Shown: one piece after another, positions 1-10,700 of the stretch
How positions within the stretch are numbered: position 1 is the first letter of the stretch
Layout of the letters: each line of letters begins with the position of its first letter
NCBI RefSeq assembly: GCF_013373065.1
Contig: NZ_JABXIN010000012.1
Coordinates: 62,001-126,000, forward strand
Source: Algoriphagus sp.
GTDB lineage: Bacteria > Bacteroidota > Bacteroidia > Cytophagales > Cyclobacteriaceae
Length of the DNA: 64,000 nucleotides
Direction: 5' to 3'
Program-made: the position numbers and the translations under genes
The notes under the pieces: model-generated
The model's input: only the letters and a program-made list of their open reading frames with translations
Told to the model about the DNA's origin: nothing
The model's database searches: none

Positions 1-250
1 CAAACCAACCATTCCATATGAAAAGAATGGTTAAGACAAAAGAGAAAATACCGGAGAGCAAGCCAAAACGATAATTCTCCAGTTGATAATTTTTCGATTC
101 TTGGAGTTTCTCTTGACTTAGATATTGAGAAAGGGTATCAGGAATGGCGGGAACAGGCCGCTTAACATTTAGGTAGCTGAGTAATTTCTCAACCAAAAAC
201 CCAAAGCTAACCACCCCTACCAAAAGGTATTTCAAATTCTCAGGACTCAT
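1..250 (-). CDS. M48 family (Ste24/CAAX-type) metallopeptidase, N-terminal fragment
   Basis: The gene starts at 250 (ATG) and runs off the left edge, so only about 83 residues are visible. They show a first membrane segment (around residues 8-25), a short loop with the VPA...P motif and an EK..ES..Y..EN segment, then a second hydrophobic helix (about 60-80). This matches the multi-helix N-terminal domain of Ste24-like M48 peptidases, integral membrane zinc proteases. The HExxH motif would lie outside the window and is not seen. The start lies 9 bases after the stop of the PorP/SprF gene on the same strand, so the two are probably cotranscribed. The family call rests on the N-terminal domain alone. 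Confidence 0.7.
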   Translation of the reverse strand, partial: MSPENLKYLLVGVVSFGFLVEKLLSYLNVKRPVPAIPDTLSQYLSQEKLQESKNYQLENYRFGLLSGIFSFVLTILFIWNGWF

Positions 251-259
251 GAACGAAAT

Positions 260-1306
260 TTAGAATTTTGGACAAGGAAGAATTGTGTCCCTACGCAAAG
301 GTTTTCCCTGAAAGCTATTAGGAAGGGTCCAGGAGATACTTACCTCATGCGCACCTCCTGATTGAATTCCCAATTGGGAAACAGTATAATCAAAACTATA
401 CCCGATGTTCAAGCCATTAAGTAAATTTACTCCTACCATCATCACAATTGCATCGCGATTACTTTGATTGTTTACGGGTTTGTAAGGAAGACCTCTATAC
501 CAAACACCAAAAACGATAGGTTCTACATAAAAATAGGCTCCGACGTCCAGTTGTTCGAAGGGACCTTGACGCTTGTAATTGAAGGTCGGAGTCAAGGATC
601 TTTGTTTCCGTGCATGCGTAAAATCCCCACGATACCCACCTTCACCCAATGGGATACGATAGCCACCATGAAGCGAGAACTTGGCTGGCAGTGGACTCAA
701 ACCATCAATAAACGACTGATTGGGTTGATTTACATGATGTGCAGAAAGACCTAACCAGAAATTCTCTGTGAAAAACAAACCTCCTACGGAAAGAGAAAGC
801 ATACTCACAGGATCGCCTAGACCTGGAATATCTGTTCCTGGAAGCAAAGGACCAAAAGGATCATTTGGATTGATTTCATTAGCGAAAACCAAATTTTCAT
901 AGAAACCAATCTCTCTTCTTATATAGCTCGCTTGAAAACCCGGGCGGAAATAAGAGTTCTCCCCTAGTTTCAATTCATAAGAAACCATGCCCGAAATGCT
1001 AGTCGAACGAAGTTTGGAAGCTCCTTCTGTATCCTGCATGACATGCACCCCAACACCGATATTGTTGTTGGGAAGGTATGTGTCATAAAAAGCGGAAAAG
1101 GTAGTGAATTGAGCATCAATACTCGGCCATTGATTCCGGTAGTTAAACCCCACTCTTCCTGTCAATTCCCCACCTGCCATCGCAGGGTTGAGATATAAAG
1201 GAGCTGCATAATATTGGCTATATTGCGGATCCTGAGCAATTGCCCGACCGGATAATGCCAATAATATCCCCAGAAAAAAAACAAGTTTAAGAGAAGACCG
1301 TAACAA
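260..1306 (-). CDS. PorP/SprF family type IX secretion-associated outer-membrane protein
   Basis: A 348-residue protein with a signal peptide ending in the AIAQ region near residue 25, followed by DPQYSQYYAAPLYLNPAMAG, the hallmark start of PorP/SprF proteins. The rest is a predicted outer-membrane beta-barrel. Family members act with the type IX secretion and gliding machinery and are often encoded beside a giant secreted protein with a CHU_C C-terminal domain. Here that partner is transcribed divergently from 1390. No ATG lies between the upstream in-frame stop and the body of the gene, so TTG at 1306 is taken as start; it gives a normal signal peptide. A specific symbol is not given because the family has many paralogues. 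Confidence 0.88.
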   Translation of the reverse strand: MLRSSLKLVFFLGILLALSGRAIAQDPQYSQYYAAPLYLNPAMAGGELTGRVGFNYRNQWPSIDAQFTTFSAFYDTYLPNNNIGVGVHVMQDTEGASKLRSTSISGMVSYELKLGENSYFRPGFQASYIRREIGFYENLVFANEINPNDPFGPLLPGTDIPGLGDPVSMLSLSVGGLFFTENFWLGLSAHHVNQPNQSFIDGLSPLPAKFSLHGGYRIPLGEGGYRGDFTHARKQRSLTPTFNYKRQGPFEQLDVGAYFYVEPIVFGVWYRGLPYKPVNNQSNRDAIVMMVGVNLLNGLNIGYSFDYTVSQLGIQSGGAHEVSISWTLPNSFQGKPLRRDTILPCPKF

Positions 1307-1389
1307 GGAATTGTTCGTTTATTTGAGTACTCAGTCAGCTTCTAAAACGTTTTAGTGATAAGCTTGTTTTAGAAAGCAGTTGGAAAAAT

Positions 1390-4300
1390 ATGAAAAGCAG
1401 ACCGCAATCCATACATATCACGCTTTTTTTCATCCTCTTTTTTGGATTTGGACTTGTTCAAACTGGTTTTGGTCAAGGTTTTAATGATAATGAATGGATT
1501 TTTGGCTATTGCGGACCTAATTCTACAAACAATTATTTATCCTTTGGAAAAGGGGAAAATCCCACGGTTCAAACTCTTCCCGGCAATGTCATCATAGATA
1601 AATTTAGTAATGCACTTGCAATCGATCCAATTACTGGACAGCCACTTTTCTATTCCAACGGGTCAATTGTATATGACTACAGTGCCTCCCCTATTCAAGG
1701 TCAAGTGGGCAATCTCAATGGACCTATCAATACCCGTCAGCAGGTAGCTACTGGATTTCTGAGTTACGAACCTGACGGAGATAAATTGTTTTATCTTTTT
1801 TATACTTCTCCCGCAGGACAACTGCTTTATTCTTTGATCGACATGAATGCCCCCGGGCAAGCAACCGGAAATGAGCGGCCTTTAGGAGAAATCATAGAAC
1901 AAGACCAAGTAATTGGAAATGCGCAAGGTCCAATTTTAGTGGTCAAAACAGCAGCCTCTCCTTCCTACCTGATCAGCTTTGATGGAGGAAATCTAATCGC
2001 AAGACGGCTAGATGCAAATGCAGGGGATTTTACCCAAACTGACAGCGAAGGAATTCCATTTACTCCTAAGGCTATCCTTTTCGATGCCGAACGAGAGCAG
2101 TTATTGGTCATCCCAGAAAATCCAGGAGATGATATACTAGTAATTGATTTCAATACTTCTTCGGGAAATTTTGGGACAAGCCGAAGTATTTCGAATAGTG
2201 GGGAAACAGAACCCATTGAAGGGGCAGCATTTTCTCCAGATGGTAATTTCATCTATTTCTCAAGGGGCAACGAATTATTGAGAGTTCCTACTTCAGACTT
2301 ATCAGCTGACCCGGAGGTAATTCCTTTAGACCCTGCACCATCAACTATATACGACCTTAAAGTGGGTCCTGATGACCAACTATATTTTCTTTATGAGGAG
2401 GTAATTGGTGGTCCGCAATTGATGGGAAAGGTGGAAAATCCAAACGAGGAAGATCTTGCTGCGATCACTGTAAATATAGACCCCTTTGCAGGCACGGATT
2501 TCTGTGGCACTATCTTTCCGGTCTTTGGTCCCAATGCAGACATCAGCCCAACAGTTGACTTTTCCTGGACACCTGATGAACCTTGTGCGAATAATCCGGT
2601 CCAATTGATTAGCGAAATCAGTCCGGAAAATTACCAACCCGTATCATTCAATTGGGAATTTAATCCACCCCTTACCGATTCAGACGGAAACCCCGTTCCT
2701 GCTGATTATACTCAAGAGCATTTTCTTGTACCAGCAGACGCGACATCGGAGCAGTCCATTTCGGTAACCTTGACGGTTACCTTTGCAGATGGACAAACCA
2801 TCCCTGTAACTAAGGACATTACACTGACAGAAAACAATCTAGAAGCTGATTTTACCCCAGCAGACACGACGATTTGTGAAGGTCAGTGCGTGGATATCGG
2901 CGCATTACTGCAAGCACAATCAACAGCAGGTCAGCAAGATGGAGAAGCTCCTGGTGGTGGTATGGATCAGTACGAATACTTCTGGTCCAATTACAAAGAT
3001 GAAGGCTGGACTAGTCGTCAGGAAAATGAAGTTTGTTTACCAGGGACCTATTGGGTACTCGTTCGTGAACCGAACTCCAGCTGTTATGCTTATGCAGAAA
3101 TAGACGTCAAAGTCTGGGACTTACAGGATCAAAGTAACGGAATTTGGTATTTTGGAAATGGAGCTGGTCTCAATTTCAATCCCGATCCAGATGATGAAAC
3201 AGTACCCGTGCCACGACCGATTGAGGAACCTCATCCACGAGATATTCCGGCTGGGACAACTACCATAACCGATGTCAGTGGAGAAGTGCTCTTCTTTACG
3301 GATGGGGAATCGGTATGGGATTTAAATGGCGATTTGATGGAAAATGGAGATTCCATTGGTGGAGATAATTCTTCTTCACAATCTGTCATTGCTATTCAAG
3401 TCCCCGAAGAACCCACCTTATATTATTTATTTACAACACAGGCCAGCGCTAATGGGACCAATGAGGTTCGATTTTCCTTAGTGGACATTAAGTCTGACAA
3501 TCCAACAGGAGTTGGAAATGTGGTCACGAAAGACAATTTTCTTTTCAGTCCTGCTACGGAGCAATCTGCTGCGTTGGTCAATGGAGATACCACCTGGGTA
3601 CTGTTCCATGAATTAGGCAATAATACGTTCCGGGCTTATCCGGTATCCACTGAAGGAATTGGACAACCTGTATTCAGTTCTGTGGGTAGCAATCACGGGT
3701 TTAATTCCGGCGTAGGTTCTATGAAATTTAGCCCGGACGGGGAAAAAGTTGCGGTAACGATATCAGAGAATGGTTGCAATCGCCTAGAAATATTTGATTT
3801 TGATTCAGATACTGGTGAACTCACAGAATATGCCTTATTGGATTTGGGATGCGATGGTGAAGTTTATGGACTTGAATTCTCGGATAGCGGGGACAAAGTC
3901 TTTGTGTCATATCGAAATGGAGGGCCAGGTATCGAAGAATTCACCATTCGACCTGTAAATGATGAAGATGACCCAGATGCCGCCACTTGTCCGGCTTGTT
4001 TTGGCAACGCTTCAACACGTCCTCAAATCGAAACCTGTATTTTATCAAATCGAAATACTGTAGGTGGAACAGCCGGATTGGATCTGGGAGCCTTACAAAT
4101 TGGTCCTGATGGTAATGTCTATGTAGCTGTAGTAGGTTCCAATCAGATTGGTCAAATCCTTGTCGGGTCTGGATGTAATTCTACCAGTACTTTTAATCAG
4201 GATTCGGTAGAACCTATGCCCGGCACCACCAATCTAGGACTCCCCTCCTTTGCACAATTGAGTGGTAGTTCCATTCCAGAACCAGCCTTAGCAGGTCCTC

Positions 4301-6903
4301 CCAGACTCTGCTTGGATCCAGATGAAGGAGCTTCTGCCCTTTTTGAAGGAGGTGGGGAACCTGACATTGATTCTTATTTCTGGACCATTACCCATGAAGA
4401 TGGAACTGTGATTCTTCAGGATTTTGGAGGGCCTGGCGATCAGTTCCAAACTTTGGAGCAGATTTTCGATACTCCTGGCCTTTACACGGTTAATTTGAAT
4501 GTGACTCGCTGCGCCACTCCGGATTATTACGATGCTAGTCTCGAGGTACAGGTAGATGCCCCGCCGACTTTGACATTAGAGTCTGATATCACGCTCTGTT
4601 CTGGAAGTCCGGTTGTACTAACTGCTATTGAGGGCTATGATCCGTCAACAGGTATTTATGATTTCCTTTGGACCAATGCAGCCGGCCAGGTATTTGGAGA
4701 TGAAAACTCAAACAGTATTACAGTAGATGAGGAAAGCATTTACTCAGTCGAAGTAACCTATCGTATTCCGGATGGACTTTCAGATGAGGAAGCAGCCTTA
4801 TTTGAAACCTGTCCTGCTACTGCTGAAGTTTTTGTCGGCCCAGCATTTGAATTTAACATCAATCAGGATGCTCAGGAGGTCTGTTTTGAAGATTTGGTAG
4901 TCAGCTTCGCACCTGATACACCGATTTCAGGGGAATGGTATTACGAACAAAACCAAGATGGCAACCCTGTTCTCCTAGGAGAGTTTTTCGAACTAGCTTT
5001 AAATGTCAGCACACTTCCTGAACCTGGGAATTATGAAATCATTTTCATCACCGAAGACCCTATTTTGGAGGGATGTACGGTTGAAAAACGTGTGGATTTG
5101 ATTGTGAATGAACTACCATTATTCACTGCTACCCAAACAAATCCTGCCTCAGATTGCGCTACGGCAGATGGGGGATTTGAGATTTCAATGCAAGGAAATG
5201 TAACTACATTGACTATTCAAGAAACTGGAGAAGTCTTTACTAACCTGAATGCTGGAGATATTATTCCAATTTCGAGCGTAATTCCTGGGATCTACACCCT
5301 AGAAGCAGAAAATGATTTTGGATGTAGATATATCGGGACTGTAACAGTGGAAAATAGCAATCCTCCCATAGATTATACTTTTACGGTTACTCCTACAGAC
5401 GAAACTTGCGGGCCATCTGGTGTGGAACCAGGATTAATCACTATAACATTTGACAATGGAATCCCATCTGGAGGAACTTATGTAATTACACGGCGAGGAG
5501 ATGGGCAAGAATTTACAGGCAATTTACCAAGCCAAACAAGTTTTGATGTTCAAGTTCCGTATGGAGACTATGCGGTAGAAATCATTGATCCAAGTAGCTG
5601 TAGCATTCCTGATCCTGATCTATACACCATTGCTCAAAAATTCACTGTAAACTTTTCAGTTCCAACAGACTTCACAGCATGTGAAAGCTTTACATTCCAA
5701 CCAGAGCCCTCTGGAAACCTGACCTTTACCCTTTTGGATAATTCTGGAAATACCATCGACCCAGATGGAAATGGTGATTTCACCATTAATCAAACAGGGA
5801 TCTACACGATGCGGGGAGAGGATCCAACTGGAGAAAATTGCCCATTGGAAATACCAATGAACGCCACCATTACGCAGCCAATTCAATTCCAACTCAACGG
5901 GCCTATTGTTGATTGTCAGGCAGGTGTGGCTTATGAAGCTGTTTTGACTAATGCCAACCCTGCGGATGTCTTGTTTTTGTGGAAGGATGATTTGGGTATA
6001 ATTGTTGGGAGACAACAACGATTCGTTCCTCCTAGAGAAGGTGAATATAGCCTAGAAGTGCAGCCAGCTTTAGGTGCTCAATGCCAAGGAAATTCGATCC
6101 CATTCACAGCTGTGGTTTTGGACGAAGATGTGGATGTAGAATTAGACGTAACTCCATTTTGCGGGGAAGTAACAAGCACCACTATTTTGGTTTCGGCTGA
6201 TTTGACTACTGTTGCCGCAATCGAGTGGTATTTTGTTGAAGGAGGAACACGCACGCGAATCCCACAATTTGACGACCTTCCACTGGTTGAAGTTGATCAA
6301 GAAGGAACTTACGAAGTAATTTTAAGAAGTGCTGCAGGTTGTGATATTGGAAGAGCCAATGGAACGGTAGTTCGATCGACCATCATCCCACCTGTGGTTC
6401 CAACAGGATTTACCATTTGTGCTGTAGAAGGAGTAACAACTAGTATTGATCCAGGTGATTACGACAATTATTCCTGGATATTGAATGGAGAAGTTGTTTC
6501 CAATGATGCCATATTTACTCCTACTCTACCTGGAGTGTACGAAGTGGTTGTCTCTGATAATTTAGGGTGTGAATATGTGGAAACATTCGAGGTATTTGAA
6601 GACTGTGAGTTAAAAGTCCGATTCCCATCTGGAGTGGTATTAGGTGATGAAAACCGAAATTTTGTCATTTATGCCAATGAATACATCGACGAAGCAGAGG
6701 TTTTTGTATTCAACCGATGGGGAGAATTGATTTTCCATTGTTCTCATGAAAATCTCGAACCAGCCCAACCTTTCTGTCCTTGGGATGGACAAGTCAATGG
6801 AAAATTGGTTCCGAATGGAACATATGCCGTAGTCGTGAAGTTTACCAGTAGAGATCAAAATTTAACCGAACAACAAGTAAAAGCAATTACGATTATTCAA
6901 TAG
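1390..6903 (+). CDS. Giant secreted protein with propeller-like, PKD/Ig-like and CHU_C (T9SS type B) domains
   Basis: A 1837-residue extracellular protein. After a signal peptide (about 1-28) come a propeller-like region (about 30-370, opening with NEWIFGYCG), an Ig/PKD-like stretch, and a second propeller-like region from about 578 (GIWYFGNGAGLNF). A PKD-like domain near 970-1060 and a series of Cys-containing Ig-like modules follow. The end (about 1739-1837) has the gliding-associated CHU_C pattern VFNRWGELIFHC, then WDGQVNGKLVPNGTY, which directs export by the type IX system and surface attachment. A PorP/SprF gene lies divergently upstream, as is usual for such cargo. yaaA follows after one base. 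The specific function (adhesin or polymer binder) cannot be read from the sequence. Confidence 0.9.
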   Translation: MKSRPQSIHITLFFILFFGFGLVQTGFGQGFNDNEWIFGYCGPNSTNNYLSFGKGENPTVQTLPGNVIIDKFSNALAIDPITGQPLFYSNGSIVYDYSASPIQGQVGNLNGPINTRQQVATGFLSYEPDGDKLFYLFYTSPAGQLLYSLIDMNAPGQATGNERPLGEIIEQDQVIGNAQGPILVVKTAASPSYLISFDGGNLIARRLDANAGDFTQTDSEGIPFTPKAILFDAEREQLLVIPENPGDDILVIDFNTSSGNFGTSRSISNSGETEPIEGAAFSPDGNFIYFSRGNELLRVPTSDLSADPEVIPLDPAPSTIYDLKVGPDDQLYFLYEEVIGGPQLMGKVENPNEEDLAAITVNIDPFAGTDFCGTIFPVFGPNADISPTVDFSWTPDEPCANNPVQLISEISPENYQPVSFNWEFNPPLTDSDGNPVPADYTQEHFLVPADATSEQSISVTLTVTFADGQTIPVTKDITLTENNLEADFTPADTTICEGQCVDIGALLQAQSTAGQQDGEAPGGGMDQYEYFWSNYKDEGWTSRQENEVCLPGTYWVLVREPNSSCYAYAEIDVKVWDLQDQSNGIWYFGNGAGLNFNPDPDDETVPVPRPIEEPHPRDIPAGTTTITDVSGEVLFFTDGESVWDLNGDLMENGDSIGGDNSSSQSVIAIQVPEEPTLYYLFTTQASANGTNEVRFSLVDIKSDNPTGVGNVVTKDNFLFSPATEQSAALVNGDTTWVLFHELGNNTFRAYPVSTEGIGQPVFSSVGSNHGFNSGVGSMKFSPDGEKVAVTISENGCNRLEIFDFDSDTGELTEYALLDLGCDGEVYGLEFSDSGDKVFVSYRNGGPGIEEFTIRPVNDEDDPDAATCPACFGNASTRPQIETCILSNRNTVGGTAGLDLGALQIGPDGNVYVAVVGSNQIGQILVGSGCNSTSTFNQDSVEPMPGTTNLGLPSFAQLSGSSIPEPALAGPPRLCLDPDEGASALFEGGGEPDIDSYFWTITHEDGTVILQDFGGPGDQFQTLEQIFDTPGLYTVNLNVTRCATPDYYDASLEVQVDAPPTLTLESDITLCSGSPVVLTAIEGYDPSTGIYDFLWTNAAGQVFGDENSNSITVDEESIYSVEVTYRIPDGLSDEEAALFETCPATAEVFVGPAFEFNINQDAQEVCFEDLVVSFAPDTPISGEWYYEQNQDGNPVLLGEFFELALNVSTLPEPGNYEIIFITEDPILEGCTVEKRVDLIVNELPLFTATQTNPASDCATADGGFEISMQGNVTTLTIQETGEVFTNLNAGDIIPISSVIPGIYTLEAENDFGCRYIGTVTVENSNPPIDYTFTVTPTDETCGPSGVEPGLITITFDNGIPSGGTYVITRRGDGQEFTGNLPSQTSFDVQVPYGDYAVEIIDPSSCSIPDPDLYTIAQKFTVNFSVPTDFTACESFTFQPEPSGNLTFTLLDNSGNTIDPDGNGDFTINQTGIYTMRGEDPTGENCPLEIPMNATITQPIQFQLNGPIVDCQAGVAYEAVLTNANPADVLFLWKDDLGIIVGRQQRFVPPREGEYSLEVQPALGAQCQGNSIPFTAVVLDEDVDVELDVTPFCGEVTSTTILVSADLTTVAAIEWYFVEGGTRTRIPQFDDLPLVEVDQEGTYEVILRSAAGCDIGRANGTVVRSTIIPPVVPTGFTICAVEGVTTSIDPGDYDNYSWILNGEVVSNDAIFTPTLPGVYEVVVSDNLGCEYVETFEVFEDCELKVRFPSGVVLGDENRNFVIYANEYIDEAEVFVFNRWGELIFHCSHENLEPAQPFCPWDGQVNGKLVPNGTYAVVVKFTSRDQNLTEQQVKAITIIQ

Positions 6904-6904
6904 T

Positions 6905-7657
6905 ATGTTAATTCTAATTTCACCAGCCAAAACCCTCGATTACAGTACTCCCAAAATTGAAAAATACAGCCACCCTGATTTCACCTCCGAAATCAAATCA
7001 TTGGTGGGAGTTATGAAAAAAAAGTCTGCTAAAGATATCGCCAAGCTGATGTCGGTCAGCGAAAACCTTGCTCAATTAAACGAAGAGCGCTATAAGACTT
7101 TTCAGAAAGAATTTACTCCAGACAATTCCAAGCAAGCTTTATTGGCTTTTAAAGGAGATGTATATACCAAGATTGACGTTGACAATTATTCAGAAGATGA
7201 TTTCGAATTTGCTCAGGAACACCTACGGATTCTCTCTGGACTATATGGACTTTTAAAACCCTTGGATTTGATCCAACCCTATCGACTTGAGATGGGGACA
7301 AGATTAGAAACCAAAAAGGGTAAAAACCTTTACGAATACTGGAATAAAAAAATTGCGAAAGCGATTAATGCAGCTTCCGATGGTTCTCCCATTGTAAACC
7401 TAGCATCCCAAGAATACTTTAAAGCGGTAGACCTAGAAACATTGAAATCCCCGGTTATTAATATCCATTTCAAGGAACATCGTGACGGCAATTATAAAGT
7501 GATTGGTTTATTTGCAAAGCAGGCAAGAGGGATGATGACCGACTTCGCCATCAAAAATCGAATAACAAATCCGGAAGATTTAAAAACCTTTCATGAAGAG
7601 GGGTATGAATTTTCAGAGCCTCTAAGCACAGAATCCGATTGGGTATTTGTTCGATAA
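6905..7657 (+). CDS. yaaA: Peroxide stress protein YaaA (DUF328/UPF0246)
   Basis: 250 residues, the usual family length. It shows the SPAKT motif at residues 6-10, the SGLYGLLKPLDLIQPYRLEM block in the middle, NLASQEYFK, and the C-terminal KEHRDGNYKVIGLFAKQARG block. In E. coli YaaA lowers free iron and limits DNA damage under hydrogen peroxide stress; its fold binds DNA. It starts one base after the stop of the giant CHU_C gene, so it is probably read from the same transcript, an odd partner for a surface protein. A clear intrinsic terminator follows at 7669. Confidence 0.93.
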   Translation: MLILISPAKTLDYSTPKIEKYSHPDFTSEIKSLVGVMKKKSAKDIAKLMSVSENLAQLNEERYKTFQKEFTPDNSKQALLAFKGDVYTKIDVDNYSEDDFEFAQEHLRILSGLYGLLKPLDLIQPYRLEMGTRLETKKGKNLYEYWNKKIAKAINAASDGSPIVNLASQEYFKAVDLETLKSPVINIHFKEHRDGNYKVIGLFAKQARGMMTDFAIKNRITNPEDLKTFHEEGYEFSEPLSTESDWVFVR

Positions 7658-7668
7658 AGAAATTACAG

Positions 7669-7703
7669 AGCCCAAGTCGTTAAAATGACTTGGGCTTTTT
7701 TTT
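7669..7703 (+). terminator. Intrinsic terminator after yaaA
   Basis: A perfect 10-bp stem, AGCCCAAGTC paired with GACTTGGGCT across an 8-base loop, followed by a run of eight T. Confidence 0.9.
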
Positions 7704-7765
7704 ACCTCGAAATCATTTTTCTATCTTTATAGATTGATTATCAGAGATTTTTATTTCCCTAAATT

Positions 7766-10700
7766 TTGAAGGCTATTATTTCACTCACTTGGTTCACTTT
7801 GTTTTTGCTCTTTTTCCAAGTTGGGTTTGAGCCAAAAAATGAAGTTTCCATTAATGACCCGAATAAGTCCTTCAAAGTTCTGAATGACCCGGGAATTTCA
7901 GGGCCAGATCAGCTATGTAATGTCTTCGGGAGTGTTTTGGGTACTTTTTCAGGAGGAGGGATTCCAGAAACGGACGTTTATCAATGGACTATAACAGGAC
8001 CTAATGGACAAGTTTTATTCGACCGTCCCCCAGGTGGGTTTGATGAAATAACCTATACTTTTTCTTTAATAGGAACACACACTATAGCCTTAAAAGTCAG
8101 TAGAGGAGGCATTCAGATTTATGAGGAAGAAAAGGCTGTAGAAGTAATCAAAGGGGCTGAACTCACACTAAATTCAATATACCAAATATGCAATGGCCAA
8201 ACCTTAACTCTTGAAGCAATAAGTCCTAGTTCCAACAATTTTTCGGCTTATGAATTCGAATGGCGAGATGAAAATGGAAATATTGTAGGAAATCAAAACA
8301 CACTTGATGTAAATACTACGGGAAGTTATGAGGTGACATTTTTCTTCACCAATTCCGCTGGTGACCCGGAATGTACAACTACCCTTCAAACAGAAATAGT
8401 AGAGCTTCCCTCTGTGTCTATTGTTGGGACAGATACAAACCTCTGCCCTGGAGAAACTTTAGAATTTACAACCGACCCTCTAATCGCAGGAGACTGGTAT
8501 GTACAGGAATTGGGGAGTTCAAACCCAACCAAAATCGGGAGTGGAAATTCCATATCCATCGCAGGGGGTTCAACTATCAGTCAACCAGGGGATTATGAAC
8601 TTATTTTCCGAGTAGAAAATCCAACCAATCCAAATTGTATTCCAGAGGATGTTCGAACTATTACTTTCAACCCCTTACCAAGTATTGAACTAGTAGAAGC
8701 ATTTGGTGCCTCGGGTTGTTTTATAGCAGATGGAGCATTACGGGTTCGAGCTGTATCAGATATAGAATTGATTTTTATTGAGGGAATCGGACAAAACCAA
8801 GGCCCATTTAAGGCTGGTGATCTTATTGATTTTTCCGGATTGGAATCAGGATCCTATAGCCTTGGTTTCACCTCCAATGGTTGTACATCCTTATTTGGGA
8901 CGGTTGTTCCTCTATCAGACCCTCCGGAGGGTCTTGAATTTGAAATTGAAGATATTCAATCAGAAGTCTGTACAGAGACAGGCAAAACAAAAGGATCATT
9001 CTTGATAAGAATGATTAATGAGCCTTTAGAAGGTTCTTATCGATTATTAAATTTTAGAGGGGAGGAGATATTTACCCAATCAGCTTCAGGTTTGGATACA
9101 TTACGTATAGAGATTGGAGGGGGAAAATATTTCTTTGAAGTTTTTGATCAAGACAGCTGTATACTCCCAAAACGAGAAGAATTTGAAGTTCCTGGATTAG
9201 ACCAAGTAAATTTCAATATTCCCGCAAGCTTAAATATTTGCCAGTCTTATGATTTAATTCCATCAAGCTCCCTGGATTTATCATATACTCTCATCTCTCC
9301 AGACGGTACGGAAATTACAAAAGAGGCAAATGAACCATTTACTCTAACAGAAGCCGGGGAGTACACCATGATAAGCCGATTAGCTGGTCCAGGCGATCTT
9401 TGTCCTACTCAAAAAACATTTACTGTATCCTTGGTCGAACCAGTTGATTTTGAACCTAGGCTCATTGATCAAGACTGCTTTGGCAACATGACTTATGAAG
9501 CAGACATTTACGGAAGAGATCCTAGCTCTGTGAAATTCCGTTGGCTTGACGAAAATGATCAATTAGTTGGTACAGGCCAATTCCTAAATCCCACAAGTTT
9601 TGGGAATTTCAAGCTTGACGTCCAACCTGCAAATAGTCAAGCCTGCCCAATTCCTCCTGTAGAATTTGAAATTAAGCAACCCATCTTAGAGGTGGAAGTT
9701 TCGCTAGAATCTACAAAGCTTTGTGAATTTGGACCTAGAGCAATCCTGGATTTAACCTCTACTTTCCCTGAAGAAATAACAGAAATAGAGTGGAGGCGAT
9801 ATGATTTCGAAGGAAATATTGAGGACTTACCTGAGTTCAACAATCAAACCCAGGTAATTGTTGATGTCGAAGGAATTTATGAGGCTGCTGTATTTAGCAG
9901 AATTCCTACCATTAATAAAGATTGCGAATTAGGCAGATCAATACTTCGAATTGACTTGGTTCCAGAAAAAGTACCCTTTGATATACCCGGAGATCTTTCC
10001 ATTTGTGATCCTTATGAACTCCAACCACAGACAAATGGAGAGCTGGAGTTTCTTCTAATTTTCCCTGATGGCAAAGAAGAAATCAAACCTTCAGGAGAAC
10101 CATTCCTCATTGACCAAGAAGGCGATTTTACTCTTTTGGGTTACGATCCTGATATTTCAGGCCCACTCTGTCCGGACCAAAAAATATTCAATGTAAAGAT
10201 TAATCCTCCCGTAGATTTCGAACCCACTTTTGTCAATTTGGATTGTAGTGGAATTTACGAATACATCGCCGAAGTCACGAATTACCCACCTGACCAAGTT
10301 GATTACTTTTGGAGGGATTCAAATGGTAACATTTTATCAAGGGATCAAACATTCTTATCCAATCAGTATGGAGATTTCTCACTTGAAGTACAGCCTTCAG
10401 GGTCACTTGCTTGCGATATCAGCCCCAAGGAATTCAACCTTACTCAACCTATTCTGTCAATACCCGCTGAAATAATTGCAGAAACACTTTGCCCAGACCA
10501 ACCAGATGCCGCACTTCGGTTAGAAGCAGATTTAGAGCAGGTTCAGACTATTGAATGGTGGTTTACTGACTTGAGTAATAACACGGAACTTCTTGCAACA
10601 AATCAACAAGAGATTTTAGCTGTAGAAGAAGGAAACTATGAAGTCCGAGTATTTAACCGATTTGGCTGCCTACTTGGAAGTGACGAAAACTTTGTGATTA

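Noticed and set aside
464-754. Plus-strand open frame inside the PorP/SprF gene
   Set aside because: It lies wholly antisense to a well-supported gene, shows no recognisable domain, and has no promoter or start context.
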